24,244 nt of DNA, taken from Gamarada debralockiae (lineage: Eukaryota; Ascomycota; Leotiomycetes; Helotiales; Hyphodiscaceae). The stretch is taken from positions 1 to 24,244 of the forward strand of contig NXFV01001089.1 of NCBI GenBank assembly GCA_002803225.1. The letters are read 5' to 3'. Position 1 is the stretch's first letter, and the number at the start of each line of letters is the position of its first letter. Positions 1-10,735 of the stretch are shown piece by piece. A program made the position numbers and the translations under genes. A model generated the notes under the pieces. The model was given only the letters and a program-made list of their open reading frames with translations, made no database searches and was not told the DNA's origin.

Positions 1-1470
1 AATCCGATGACCTTTTGTACCCTTCGGCCAGCCCTAGCGTCGTTTCATATGGCTCTGCCCAGCTGGCTTTGCCCAAACCGTCATACTTGTACTAATAGCT
101 ATAACTCGTCTACGCGCGAAGGTTCTAAGGCTTTATCTCCTTCTTTATATATGCCTGCTTGTAATGTAGCGGAATAGGGGTGTGCCGTCGGAGTGCACGA
201 CAAACAGTGGATGAATCACCTCTAGGGAGAATAATAGGAAGGAGAAAAGTTGTTTGTCTAAGCTAAGGCCATCGTGGCCGCAAATGGTCCTCGGACCGGA
301 AAAACTAAACGCCTAATAGTCACATGATTTGGGGAGCTCTGCTCCACCACAGTAATACTAACCTTCTTAGTTTCTTATATAAGTCTCTTCCTTAATTGTC
401 GTGGTTTACTAGGAATTTTGTGGTACTCTATCTGTGCCTTATATAACTGATCACGGACGGGGTTTCTAGACAATAAAACAAGTAGCTTGTAGTGCTCTTT
501 TGTGATTTTTGACTTTGGCCCTAGTCTCCCTTTCCTCTTACGAGTACGCCGATATGCAAGAGACCCTATCTCTTCTCTCTCATAGAGCTATCATAAGGCT
601 ATATCTCGACCGACATAACTAAATTAATTCGCCGGCGTTACGTGACTCATAGGCGTCAAAGAACCGGAGTTTGTTAATTATAGTATAATCAAAAGCGCCA
701 ACTGTATGATTAGGAGTGCTTGGGCGCTTTGTAAAGCGTGTTGTGGGCGCCATAATTGGGTAGGTTAAAAAGTAGTGATTTTAGAATTCAGTGTTTATTT
801 ACATCCAGCTAATATTCGGCTGTCCGAATTATCTTGACACCCCCTGGTGCCTGTCATTGCAAGACTTTTGGCCGCGTCCTCCGTACACGACCGAATACAA
901 CCCCCAGGGCGTAATAAATGTTAAATGTGAGATGATTGTGGCCGTGTCTCCAAGGTTGGCCTGATCAATAACTGTTCTGAAAGTCACCTTTTTTCCTGTA
1001 TTTGGTTAAATACTGGTCTGTGCTTATTAACATTTATTATGGCCTGTACGTAGTACTGTATATCTGAAGGGCGCGCCAGTGCGCTCGGCCCCTGCGCGTC
1101 AACGCGTCAAGTGAATCCCTGGCCTTGTGAATTTTCCATACACGTGATCAGGTAACATTCGCCAGAACTGTCACTCGCTGCTCAACTTAAAGGGAGAACA
1201 GAAAGAGGGCAGGCAAGGCGACGATTGACTAGCGAATCTGGAGTCACGCATCCGACCCAGCGAAGGAAACATCGAGGCCGGACCAGGAAGAAGGTATCAG
1301 GTTGTTGATCACTGATCACATACAGAGCAGAGCTGGTGGATGGATTCATGGTGGAACTTCAGCCCAAGAAGGGTGGGAGCGGGATCAGATGTAGGAAGTG
1401 AACGTCATCCAAACTATTCTGGTGCTCTATATAATGAAGACATGCTTCCTCGATTCTCATCTTATAGCAA
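1..1470. other. Gene-free region, possible LTR-like remnant
   Basis: No convincing coding frame is visible on either strand. Positions about 180-560 have an LTR-like layout: a TATA-like box (cttatataag, about 376-385), a poly(A)-like aataaa at about 472, and short hairpin-forming inverted repeats (ggcc-atcgt-ggcc near 267, ggtcc-tc-ggacc near 286). I could not find matching direct repeats, a primer-binding site or target-site duplications, so this may be a degraded solo LTR or simply AT-rich intergenic DNA. Near 1090-1110 there is an ACGCGT motif and near 1142 a CACGTG motif, both common binding sites, but too short to interpret. Confidence 0.3.
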
Positions 1471-1570
1471 CTAGTGATATTGCTGTTAAAGTCCCCCCCT
1501 TTTGCAAGTTTTGGAAGTCAGTCTCTTGAATTCCTCTCATCCCACCCCGTCTGCTCTTCTTCCGCGACCG

Positions 1571-3215
1571 TCAATCCGTGTGGAACCTCACATTCCCGGC
1601 TTCCACCTGATGCGCACCTCCGTTCTCGTTCTCTTCATATCCTGGCGGGACCTCCCCCGGCTTCCCTACCTGGCGATATTCCGGAGGTCTATCTCCTTCG
1701 GAGGGTCTATCTCCGTCCCCATGCCCCGTTATTATCACATCTCCTAGATCCACAGCTTCTTCTGCATGAACCTCTCGTCTTGCTCTCCATCGTCCATACC
1801 ACCGTATTAATAAAGCACACAACAATATCCCCGCAACGATAGATACAATGATGATAATAGCTCTGGCAGACTTTGAGATCTGAAGACTTTTGTTAGGGAC
1901 TTGATAATGTCTCGCTATGTCTTTCGTTCCTCCTGGGAGATATGCACCGCAGGAATAAAAGGAAGATGTCCAACTATTTTCATCAGCCAGTTTGTCGAAA
2001 GCGGTACAGTCTAGGGCCGGATTCGAGCTGTTGAGATGCAAGCCTCCGATGATGCTATGGAGATTTGGTAATGTAACGCTAGTGTCCTGGATTAGCTTGG
2101 AGAAATTGAGCGCTGGGGAGGAGGTGTTTACTTTGACAAATTCCCCGAAAGAGTAACGTTTCCTTGGGCATACCGCAGCTGGTTTAAATTTGTGATCTTG
2201 TTTAAGGCCGTATTATTCGCAACAACGAAATTACACTCGCCCGGACCATTTCCAATAGTAGTCAGAAGTGGGAGATTGAGATCTTGTAACAAGTAGTTGT
2301 TGCGGACGATGAAGTTCCCACCAATAACTGTGAGGTTCGGCGCCGTGAAGACATCAATATAGTTATTGGATATTTCAAGATTTGAGCTTGTTTGGGAAAG
2401 CGATGGAATATCGATGTGACCAGCATTGCCGATTGTGATAGCTCCAGCAGATCTCAAGTCTGGAAGAAATATTTGCGCCAAAGGTCCATTGTTGACTATC
2501 ACCAATGAGTTGCTACCCCAGGAGAGGCCGGTAAGATTGATATTGTTGAGTTGTTGATTGCCTTCGAGCCAGATTAGGGCTGGATTTGAATAGTGCGTGA
2601 AGTTGAGGAACGCAAGGCTCGAGAGAGCTGTGCTTGAAATCGAGATATCTCCATCGACGTTGGTCCCTGGTAATCCCTGCGGACTGGCCGTCAGGTTACC
2701 AAACGAGACATCTGTAAGATCCGGCAGTGTATCCCAGTATATTCCCCCATTGACGCTATCTAGGAGAGGAAATTCGAGACTCGTGAGACGTGGGAGGCTT
2801 GACAGTGTGAAGTTGTTGGTGATTTGCGATAAAACTGGGGCCGCGATTATCTGCAACCCATCACAGGATGAGGTGGCAAGATTCCCTTTAATTATTTCGA
2901 TGCCATTCAGGGTAATCTGGGTAAGAGCGTTGCTCTGGATGACGACGTTTCCGGTGATCGTGCTACAGTTGCTCAATGTGTCGGCGGCTGCTTGGGATGC
3001 GATGATAAAGGAGCTATCTGGGCCGTTCGGCGACGTGCAATTGGCCTCTGCTACACCTTGTCAGCCTGTACTCGACTGACTCTTTAACACCGATTCTAAC
3101 ACGGAAGAAGGGAAGAAGGTTACCTACCGCCGCTACTTACACCAGCCAGAAAGATCACCGCCAAAACGGCTGAAATAGCGTAACGCCTCCACCTTCTAAC
3201 CTCTGCGGACTCCAT
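1571..3215 (-). CDS. Ecm33-like receptor L-domain cell-surface protein
   Basis: Three exons by hand: 3215-3128, 3050-2132 and 2078-1571, giving 504 aa. The 77-nt first intron starts GTAGGT and ends at one of two nearby acceptors (3051 or 3057). The 53-nt second intron starts GTAAAC, has a CTAAT branch site and restores the motif GNLSNVTLPNL across the junction. The N terminus is a basic stretch (RRWRRY) followed by a hydrophobic signal or anchor segment (residues about 13-28). The middle consists of leucine-rich-like L-domain strands with many N-x-S/T sites, as in the fungal Ecm33/Sps2 family of cell-wall organisation proteins. Two cysteines (about 360 and 379) precede a hydrophobic helix at about 409-427, then a basic and acidic proline-rich tail of about 75 residues. 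The tail after the helix argues for a type I membrane protein rather than a GPI-anchored one. The role in cell-wall integrity is inferred from the family. Confidence 0.8.
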
Positions 3216-3840
3216 TCGTACAGTATCGCGAAGGCTTTGGTCGCATGTCTCATTTCGTAACCCCTTGAAAAGATTTCACGACGTCGATGCGTATACAGGT
3301 GTGGCAAGGACACGATATTGCTGCTTGTGAGAAATTGCAGCTTGGCAGCAGGGATCTCCTGCAGCCTTTTAAGAGGCTGAGTGTTCCCAAGAAACAGATT
3401 TCGAATTGAAGGAAATAGAAACGCAACCCTTGATATGAATAAAAATAATATTCTATACTGGTTGTCATTAATATGCTTGATAAAGTAAAATAAAATTATT
3501 TCCCTCCTTCTTTCCTTGTATAGTTACGATGCAGAAATAGATATCTTTAAACAAATATTTAAGCATCACGTGAACCATTTTCCTCGTTCTTCGGTTTATT
3601 GAGAATTATCGCGTAACTCCCTTTGAGTTCAAATTGGGCCTTTAGCATCCTTTGGTTTTGCTGGCGGTTATAGTCATTTTAGCACGTGAAATGCAATATT
3701 TTTGGTATCGACATACTGGCAGTGTAGAGTAGCAACTCTCTTGCAAGGGTAATGATGATTTCCGTTCCCGAGCAGTTGAATCTATTGCATGCTGCTGTTG
3801 CATAAATTTTATATTATATTATTTTTCTTTCCAAGTGGCC
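3216..3840. other. Intergenic region, AT-rich
   Basis: This lies upstream of the Ecm33-like gene. The stretch 3460-3840 is AT-rich, with two CACGTG motifs (about 3568 and 3684). Both are compatible with bHLH binding sites, but there is no further support. A 72-codon minus-strand frame at 3250-3468 has no recognisable similarity and is treated as chance. Confidence 0.4.
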
Positions 3841-3854
3841 GTGTACTATAGAAT

Positions 3855-4680
3855 CTGGACTGCTCATCAATTACTCTGCGTCTAATGAGGCACAAGACTT
3901 TCATGGAATAGTCACCGGTGCCTCAGCTGTCAACTTCAACATGACATCCTGGATGGCATCATGCCTCGGCAAGACAGGAGCAATCTACTCAACGGATTCC
4001 AGCCCCGCGAGTGTTTAGGAAGGTCTTATTCATGATGAATTGCTTCGCCAATGTGACACCATCGACGGCGTTGCTAATGAGATCATCGAAATCCAAAGCT
4101 CTGTGATTTTCGACCCGAGGCTTCGATTTGTGGCCCGGAGCAGGATGGAAGTCAGTGCTTGACTGTTGCTTAGATAGAGACTGTAAGGGAGGTTTTCTCT
4201 CCTCTCTATGGATCAAGTGGCGAGCTTGTCTTTCCAGTTATGCAGCCTGGAAGTGAAATCATGGCCGTTCAGAAGCTGTATGCAGGAGCATCGTTTCCAT
4301 CTTTATTGGTGAGCTACTGTATCTTCCTGGAGAAATATTCTAATCCGTCGCCAGGACGGGTCGTTTACGAAGATCCCAGCTTCGACGACACCAATTTCGG
4401 AGTAGCAGACATCACCGCAGCACAGGGGCTCAATCCCCTCAACGTCCAAACATATCCTTCGAACCTGAGCAACTTCACTAGCGCTCACAACAGCAAAATG
4501 TTGATCTTCCACTGCCAGCAAGATAATCAAATCACGTCTTTCGCCAGCGAATGCTTCTACAATCATCTTGCCCGAGGAATGGGCCTGCAGTCCTGCGAGA
4601 TCGACGATTTCCTTTGCTTCTTCCAAATAAGTGGGGTTGTTTTATGTCAGTTGGAGCTGCATTTTGGGGGCGAAATATAG
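3855..4680 (+). pseudogene. Decayed tannase/feruloyl esterase gene
   Basis: Fragments in different plus-strand frames line up in order with fungal tannase/feruloyl esterases (alpha/beta hydrolases that cleave galloyl or feruloyl esters, normally secreted). At about 3904-3960 the frame reads GIVTGASAVNFNMTSW, matching the conserved block after the nucleophile region. At 4019-4090 it reads EGLIHDELLRQCDTIDGV, matching the conserved QCD..DGV block. At 4240-4680 there is FGVADI, a LNP..VQTYPS segment, CQQDNQITS (the acid-residue region) and YNHLARGMG. Breaks include an in-frame TAG at 4016-4018, where family members tend to have Trp, loss of frame near 4110-4230, and a disrupted C terminus after the ISG motif, where the catalytic His would follow. 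The N-terminal half with the catalytic Ser motif is missing or unrecognisable. Family assignment is fairly secure; no function is expected. Confidence 0.75.
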
Positions 4681-5031
4681 TGGCATTTCTAGACGTAGCT
4701 GATATCTAAGGAGCTGAAATACAAGGAGGGGAAGAGCTCTCTTATATCACAAAAGAGGGGAAAATACAGGATATACCCGATTAGGCAATTCCAACCAACA
4801 TTTCAGTGCAACTCTGGGCGTGGCGCCTGGATGATTGGACAATCGAGTGATGGATCGACGACATTCGAGCCGGAGAGTAATGGGTTGGCTGCCATGGTGA
4901 GTTGGGAGTGTGTTCTTTTGGGTCGAACAGGCCAGGAGAAGCAATTATTCCGGAAGGCAACTTGGTCTCTAAACCCACAGTTCAACATTATATTTCAATA
5001 AAGAATCCGAAACCTTCCCTTAAGCTCCCCC
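4681..5031. other. Intergenic region
   Basis: This spacer lies between the decayed esterase and the 3' end of the DUF7704 gene. Overlapping short minus-strand frames at 4747-4988 look like chance frames. An AATAAA-like signal in the minus direction is not obvious. Nothing else can be supported. Confidence 0.35.
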
Positions 5032-5508
5032 CTAGTCTCCCGTACCCACCCCTCCAACTCCAAGTAAAAATGCACTCCTAATCACCGCCACCGCCCCCAA
5101 AATCCCATTATTCGTCCAATCCCCACTGCTCCAACCCCCTACATCCAGTGCGGCTTTTGGGCCCGTATAGTAAACACCATAAAGAAGACCCAGATCGATC
5201 AGCAAAATGCCAAATTGGACAATCCGCCAAATCTTGACATTCAACCCCTGGGGAGCATCCTTGAATTGGTGGAGAAGCAGGATCTGCATGGCGAAGACGA
5301 AGACAGAGTACGAGCCCAAGGCCATGATGAGATGTTTGGTAAGAGGTGGGAGGCTGGCATTGGAGGAGATTTGAGAGGATATGGCGCTGGGGACACCATT
5401 CTGGATGTAGGTGTAGTGATCGAAGAAGAAGAGGTAGATCCCGGATAGACAGATGAGGGGGTCGACATAGAGGAAGAAAATACGATAGAAGAGCGGGATG
5501 CGTGCCAT
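5032..5508 (-). CDS. DUF7704 family integral membrane protein
   Basis: Single exon, 158 aa, starting at the Met of MARIPLFYRIFF. The open frame continues 42 codons upstream, but that extension is not hydrophobic and does not resemble the family, so I chose the internal Met. Four hydrophobic helices are visible at residues about 7-27, 61-82, 96-117 and 133-152. Conserved family landmarks are FFLYVDPLICLSG at the first helix, LLHQFKDAPQGLN after the second, and a GWSSGDWTNN stretch before the last helix. DUF7704 proteins are common in Pezizomycotina and their function is unknown, though the four-helix layout places them in a membrane. The gene is intact and compact. Identification rests on recall of the family pattern. 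Confidence 0.8.
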   Translation of the reverse strand: MARIPLFYRIFFLYVDPLICLSGIYLFFFDHYTYIQNGVPSAISSQISSNASLPPLTKHLIMALGSYSVFVFAMQILLLHQFKDAPQGLNVKIWRIVQFGILLIDLGLLYGVYYTGPKAALDVGGWSSGDWTNNGILGAVAVIRSAFLLGVGGVGTGD

Positions 5509-6536
5509 TTCGAGCGCAAGATTTGGGAATCCGTGAGACTTCGGAAATTCAATTCGAGCACAGGGCTTCGTATGAGACAGTGACGTAGCAGTCAAAATAG
5601 TAGCGGGGTAGCTGCGGTTAAGAAGTGGTTGCACTTCGAGGGGTTGGAGAACACTGACGTGGGATGGCTGGAATGAATCTGGCGCGTGAAGTCAACAAGA
5701 AATGTTTCGCAAATCGATCCAATCAATGCACTGCAGGTAATTAGAAGAGTTTCTTGAGGATCGAGAGCTGTTGAGAGTGATTTACTTATTTGGGTTGTAG
5801 TCAAATTAAGCGAGACTCGTGACCTTTGTTAGCGCCCCCTAAGCCTAAATGCAAGTCTTGTCGTTAGAAGTTGATTTACGAACAGGGCGACGTGATAAAG
5901 TCTGGCTCAAGGAGGCCACTTTCCATGATACAATCAGTCAAGAAAACATGCAACGCGAGGCACGGTAGCTAAATAGCCAACGCAAAGAATATGAGGTTCC
6001 GGTAAAAGAGAGGAAATGCCACACCCTCTAACATATCCCAATTCCTCCTTCACCAATGAGGAAATTTGAAGAAAATGATCCCGTCTCAGAACACTTGTCC
6101 GCAGACTGTGAATGCAGCGGCACAACGAAGCTGCGATAATGGGGGTTGGGCATTGCTTTGGTATCAGCATAGTCGGCGACATAGACATTATGTCGAAGCA
6201 AATGCCAATGAGACTAGCTGAAGTACCACCAGGAACTGGCAAAGAAATACCACGCCACTAGCTGGCAGACCCATATCGTAGCAGAGCCCGCATTCAATAG
6301 GTGGACGAATGTATGTACTGGAGCCAATTTGTCTTTTGGAAAGCTTTGCCTAGGATGTGTGCGCTTGAATGCCAAGAGACCCTCTTGCCCAACTCTTCTT
6401 CGAATGAGAGCGATTCAAGTTTGCAACTTCCCTCCAATAGTCTCTCCAAGTCCCACAAACTGATTGCTGTCTCCGTTAAGACTCGCGACAGCCGTACAAA
6501 TGCCTGAAGGGACAGATCCCATAGCGCTGGAGAAGA
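5509..6536. other. Intergenic region of about 1 kb without a recognised gene
   Basis: The region includes the upstream side of the DUF7704 gene and the 3' side of the CENP-K-like gene. A 102-codon minus-strand frame at 5934-6242 and a 68-codon plus-strand frame at 6301-6507 carry no domain I recognise, and neither has a clear splice partner. They may be chance frames or remnants. Confidence 0.4.
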
Positions 6537-7585
6537 TTAATCCTCCAGCTCCCCACCAAAATCAACGAGTCGCAACCTCCTCGAATCCTTTGGATGAAAC
6601 TGCGCAACCTTCGATCTAACGAGAAAGCGCGCAGCAGCAGATTCTCTCTCCAATTCAACATATGCCCCTGATCCGCCGCCCTCTGCTTCAACAAGACTAT
6701 TGAGCAGTTGCTCCGTCAACTCTCTCATTTCTGCAGCCGCTGCCCGCTTCTCATTCCACCGTTCCTTTGTCTTTCCATTCTCCGCAGGCCCAGGACCCCA
6801 AATCTCATCAATGCGACGTTGGCGTTTATCCTCGTTCACACCATTTCTGGTCTTTTTCGCCTTTCCATGAGCACTGAATCCAGCCTCGAGCATCTCTTCG
6901 TCAACATCTAGAACTTCGCCAACGATAGGCCCACCCAGCTCTTCAGCAGCTAGCATTGGCGCCAGATGTTCGTCTACGAATCCATTGAAGGCTTTGACCA
7001 GCTTCCCAGTCTCGCGGTCATAATGGGCTTTCTTGTTCTTCATGTCCCGTATCATTTCTGTGGCTATCTGACCTGGAGTCCTTTGTGATCGCTCCTCTAT
7101 CTCCACCTGCAGCGACAAAATTCGCGCCCCCAAGCCGCTTTCAATGAGCTTGGCGTCACTAAAATCGGATTCCTCATCTTCTAATCGTTTCTGCGTCTTC
7201 TTCAGGTCGAGTTCGGTCTTGCTGATGCATTCTTCTGATTCATTGATACAGTTTTTGGTACTACGAAGAGCTAGAAGCGCTGGAAGAGGAGAATCGGGCG
7301 AGGGGAGATACGGATCTTGAGGAATGAGGGATTCGTAGGCAGCGCTGAGAAAGCGTATTTGCTGTAGACGGGAGTTGGGATGTCCAGATGGCCGAGTATC
7401 AATAGGAGATGCGGTTGCCCGAAGCTATCGCACTATTAGAACGGAAACAAATATTTATTAGATTACTGACTCACTTGTTCGAGGACAGCTTCCTGTTCCT
7501 TGACTCTGACTTGCAATGCCTTCAGGGTCCGATCAAGACGCGTTATATACGAAGACCTGGCGCGTGGTATCTGAGGATTTTCCAT
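6537..7585 (-). CDS. Putative kinetochore protein CENP-K-like
   Basis: Two exons, 7585-7475 and 7424-6537, separated by a 50-nt intron (GTGAGT...GATAG) in phase 0, give 332 aa. The protein is almost wholly helical and charged. An N-terminal coiled coil (about residues 14-40) is followed by the short proline-rich linker YLPSPDSPLPALLALRS, a second long coiled coil (about 95-175), the segment HYDRETGKLVKAFNGF, the motif LAPMLAAEELGGP, and a conserved C-terminal block with AAARFLVRSKVAQFHP and LRLVDFG. This order matches fungal proteins annotated as centromere protein CENP-K, a subunit of the inner kinetochore CCAN complex. The match is by recall, so the name is moderately secure. An alternative is another coiled-coil CCAN or spindle protein. 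It is divergently arranged with the KH-domain gene, about 940 bp apart. Nothing looks broken. Confidence 0.6.
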
Positions 7586-8526
7586 AATTGCTGGACATTG
7601 ACTATATCTGCATTGAAGATGGATATGGTATTTTCATCGAAACAGAGTCATTAAAAGGGTTTTGAAGTATTGATCAATACTGTAATCCTCTAATCTTCTG
7701 AGCTTGTGCTCTGATATCCCAGACGACGCGACAAGGGTTGATTCCCAAGTTCGTTCGCTTAACTAGCGTGATTGCTCGCTCGAGCTTTCTTTCCTGATCT
7801 GCAGCTTTAAGAGTCTCATTCATGCCTGAACAAACACGTCGACCATCTAAGAATTGCCCTTCTTCTCATTCCCCCCATATTCACCTCCTCCTTCTCCTCC
7901 TCCTAATTCCAGGTTGTATCCGATCCTCGTCTTTTTTTCCTCGTGTTGTTGGCAGCAAGCAGCCATATACGGATAATACGATCTCAATCCCCCCTCCGCT
8001 ATTCACTCAGCGATTCATTGTTCGAGACGACACGCCAACTGCAGAACTCGAAACACTACCCAACTCATACATCTTCACCTTCACACACCCCTAAAGCAAC
8101 AAAGTCCATCCCCAAAATCGATCTCAAGGCACAAAAAAGAGACAGCGACAAGTTCAGTAGTCGTTGGCGGATTTCCCCAAAGGTTTGAGGATAGGTCTCT
8201 AATACTTCCATCAACCACGTTCACGTCACTCATCGCTCGCCCTCCTCACCCTCACCCTCACCTCCCTCCTACACAAGTCTACAGTCTACAGATCCCTTCT
8301 CAAGACATATCTCCTGCTGCTTGACTCCCCTCTTCGACAGCAATTCTCTTCTCAACAACCCCCTCGTTCAAGCACACGCTCTGCCCCATCCGAACACCAA
8401 CACCAGCACGTTTTCCTTCGAAGACCCCCCTGGTGTACATAACGATCAATCCATACTTGTTCTCGACCTCCTCTTCCCCGACCACTTTTCCACCTTGAGT
8501 GAAGAGATTAACCCATAGGAAGCATC
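7586..8526. promoter_or_regulatory. Divergent intergenic region with pyrimidine-rich leader
   Basis: This spacer separates two divergent gene starts. The half next to the KH-domain gene is strongly CT-rich on the plus strand (about 7855-7915 and 8220-8300). It includes a threefold caccct-type hexamer repeat near 8250 and the duplication agtctac-agtctac near 8277. Such CT tracts are typical of promoters and leaders of highly expressed fungal genes. A plus-strand ATG at 7822 opens a 90-codon low-complexity frame ending at 8094; if transcribed it would be an upstream ORF. No transcription start can be fixed from sequence alone. Confidence 0.4.
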
Positions 8527-10066
8527 ATGTCTGCCTCACCCACAGCAGCTCCTACGCAGTCCACCAAGCGTCCTCTCGAAGACCCTTCATCGCCTTCGGC
8601 TCCTAACGACCAACCTGAAGCCAAGCGCCCGGCCCTCGACAAGATCGTGAAGAACGAAGATGGAGAACCAAAAGCAACCCAGGAGAGCCTCGACATACCG
8701 GTTGCTGAATCAAATGGCGAGACCAAGACTGAATCGACCAATGGCACCAAGGCTGAAGTGAAGGACGAGCAAGGCGACACAGTGGTCACGGATGCTCCGG
8801 CGGGCAGGGAGGGAACGCAATCAATTGAAAGCACTGGTACTTCAACTCGAGGCCAGAATGCGACGGGCTCCACACAGCAGCATGACGAGAGTGGTTGGAT
8901 TCATATTCGTGCTGTCATCACCAGTGCCGAGGCAGCCACTGTCATTGGAAAGGGAGGAGAGAATGTTTCTTTGATCCGCAAGATGTCCGGTGCGAAATGC
9001 ACTGTCAGTGATTACCAAAAAGGAGCCGTTGAGAGAATTCTCACTGTTAGTGGTGTTGTTGATGCTGCAGCAAAGGTATATACATTCTCAACATATGTGG
9101 AATTCTGAACTAACTATTCGCAAGGCTTTCGGTCTCATCATTCGCACTCTCAATAATGAGCCACTTGAGGCTCCTTCCGATGCACAGTCAAAAACATATC
9201 CTCTCCGCCTTCTCATCCCCCACATCTTGATTGGCTCCATCATTGGTAAAGGCGGTGTCAGAATCCGGGAGATCCAAGAAGCTTCAGGGGCTCGTCTGAA
9301 CGCTTCCGACTCCTGTCTCCCCCTCTCCACTGAACGCTCTCTGGTCGTACTAGGAGTTGCGGATGCGGTTCACATTGCCACATACTATGTCGGTAGCACT
9401 CTTTTCGAGCAGCTCTCTGAGAGATTTGGTGGTCCAGCAGCATCAGCTTATGCATCTCGAAGTGGCGGACCGGCTGGTGTGGTTCCTGGCGGTATGCAAG
9501 TTGTACCATATGTCCCTCAACCTGCTGGCGGAAACTATGGACACCCCGATCACCACCGTCGCGTTGACCGAGGTCATCACACCCCTGGCAACACTTATGG
9601 CCAACCCTATGCTCAAGGTCAACCTCCCCAGCAGCAACCTGCAATGCCAATGCACTATGGCGGATCACCGGCCGTTGGAGGCTACGGAGGTGTTGGACCA
9701 CAGCAACCTCAGCAGGCTGGTCATGTTGTTCCTCAAAGTCACGCTGGACCCCCTACTCAACCCATGCAAGGCCTTGTTCCTGGTCAGCCATTGACTCAAC
9801 AGATCTTCATTCCGAATGATATGGTTGGAGCTATCATTGGAAAGGGCGGTGCGAAGATCAATGAGATTCGACAACTCAGCGGCAGTGTCATCAAGATCAA
9901 CGAGCCTCAAGATAACAGCAACGAGAGACTGGTCACAATCACAGGAACTGCGGAGTGCAATCAAATGGCTCTTTACATGTTATATAGTCGATTGGGTGAG
10001 CCTCGAAATCTATGAACGTTTTGACAGCGCTAACATTCGGCAGAGAGCGAGAAGCACCGCATTTGA
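8527..10066 (+). CDS. rnc1: Triple KH-domain RNA-binding protein (Rnc1/Pbp2/Hek2 type)
   Basis: Three exons, 8527-9075, 9125-9995 and 10044-10066, give 480 aa. Both introns (49 and 48 nt) have CTAAC branch sites. The last exon encodes only the ending ESEKHRI and is easily missed, since reading through gives a different tail. Residues 1-120 are disordered and acidic with a KRP-type basic patch. Three KH domains follow with the GxxG loop intact as GKGG at 141-144 (KH1), 224-227 (KH2) and 422-425 (KH3). A Gly/Pro/Gln-rich linker of about 120 residues lies between KH2 and KH3. This PCBP-like layout matches fission yeast Rnc1 and budding yeast Pbp2/Hek2, which bind pyrimidine-rich mRNA elements and affect mRNA stability or localisation. 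The target RNAs here are unknown. The ATG is preceded by gcatc and a long CT-rich leader. Confidence 0.88.
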
Positions 10067-10735
10067 TCCTCTTTATGATATTACTACAATTTTATACTTC
10101 ACTACTGAGACCTGTCTGTTAGCGGAGCATATTGGGTGGGATGGATGAACAAAAACGGGCGAGCTTCTGTCAGACGTTTTAGCCCTCTAAATAATACACT
10201 TCACAAAATCCTCTCGTGTGACTTGAGCAATAGCGTTCCTTGATTCCCTCGTAAATAAAGAAGGATATATTCCCCGCGGTATAGTCTCTTCTCTTGTCCC
10301 AATATCACTCACAAAAAATTACTTTCCTTGTATTCTCCATGCGTACGATTCAAGCAACGCCTTTCAAGTTGTGCCCCTCCTTGAGCCCCGGCTCCCAGTC
10401 ACTGAGTTACTCCTGTAAAATCCCTGCTATCCGGCTCATAAATAAATTACAATTGTTCCACAATCCGCTTGCATGGATGGATTCAAGTAAATTCGGACAA
10501 GGCTCTTGCAAAACGCACTAGATTAAGAGAAGTTAAACTCAAGGACGTATGCAGTATCAAGTACAATTTGCCACGCACATCTCTGCACGTTGAATGCCAG
10601 CAACTTGACGCCAGCGTGTTTGCTTCTAAGGCCAGATTGAATAGTATAAGGAAAATCTCCGACTTGGGAATGTGAATCTTTCTGTTCATGAGACTATGCA
10701 AACCTGTCTGTTTCTTAACCGCGAGGCCATCTCGT
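10067..10735. other. Convergent intergenic region (two 3' ends)
   Basis: This contains the 3' flanks of the KH-domain gene and of the ABM gene. AATAAA-type signals occur on the plus strand near 10253 and 10440. Short frames here overlap on both strands with no recognisable content. Confidence 0.4.

Noticed and set aside
2597..3079. A 160-codon plus-strand open frame
   Set aside because: It is antisense to the L-domain exon of the Ecm33-like gene and has no recognisable content.
5934..6242. A 102-codon minus-strand frame as a small gene
   Set aside because: There is no recognisable domain or splice partner; the cysteine-rich text looks like chance.
8508..8873. A 121-codon minus-strand open frame
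   Set aside because: It is antisense to the first exon of the KH-domain gene, which has clear protein similarity.
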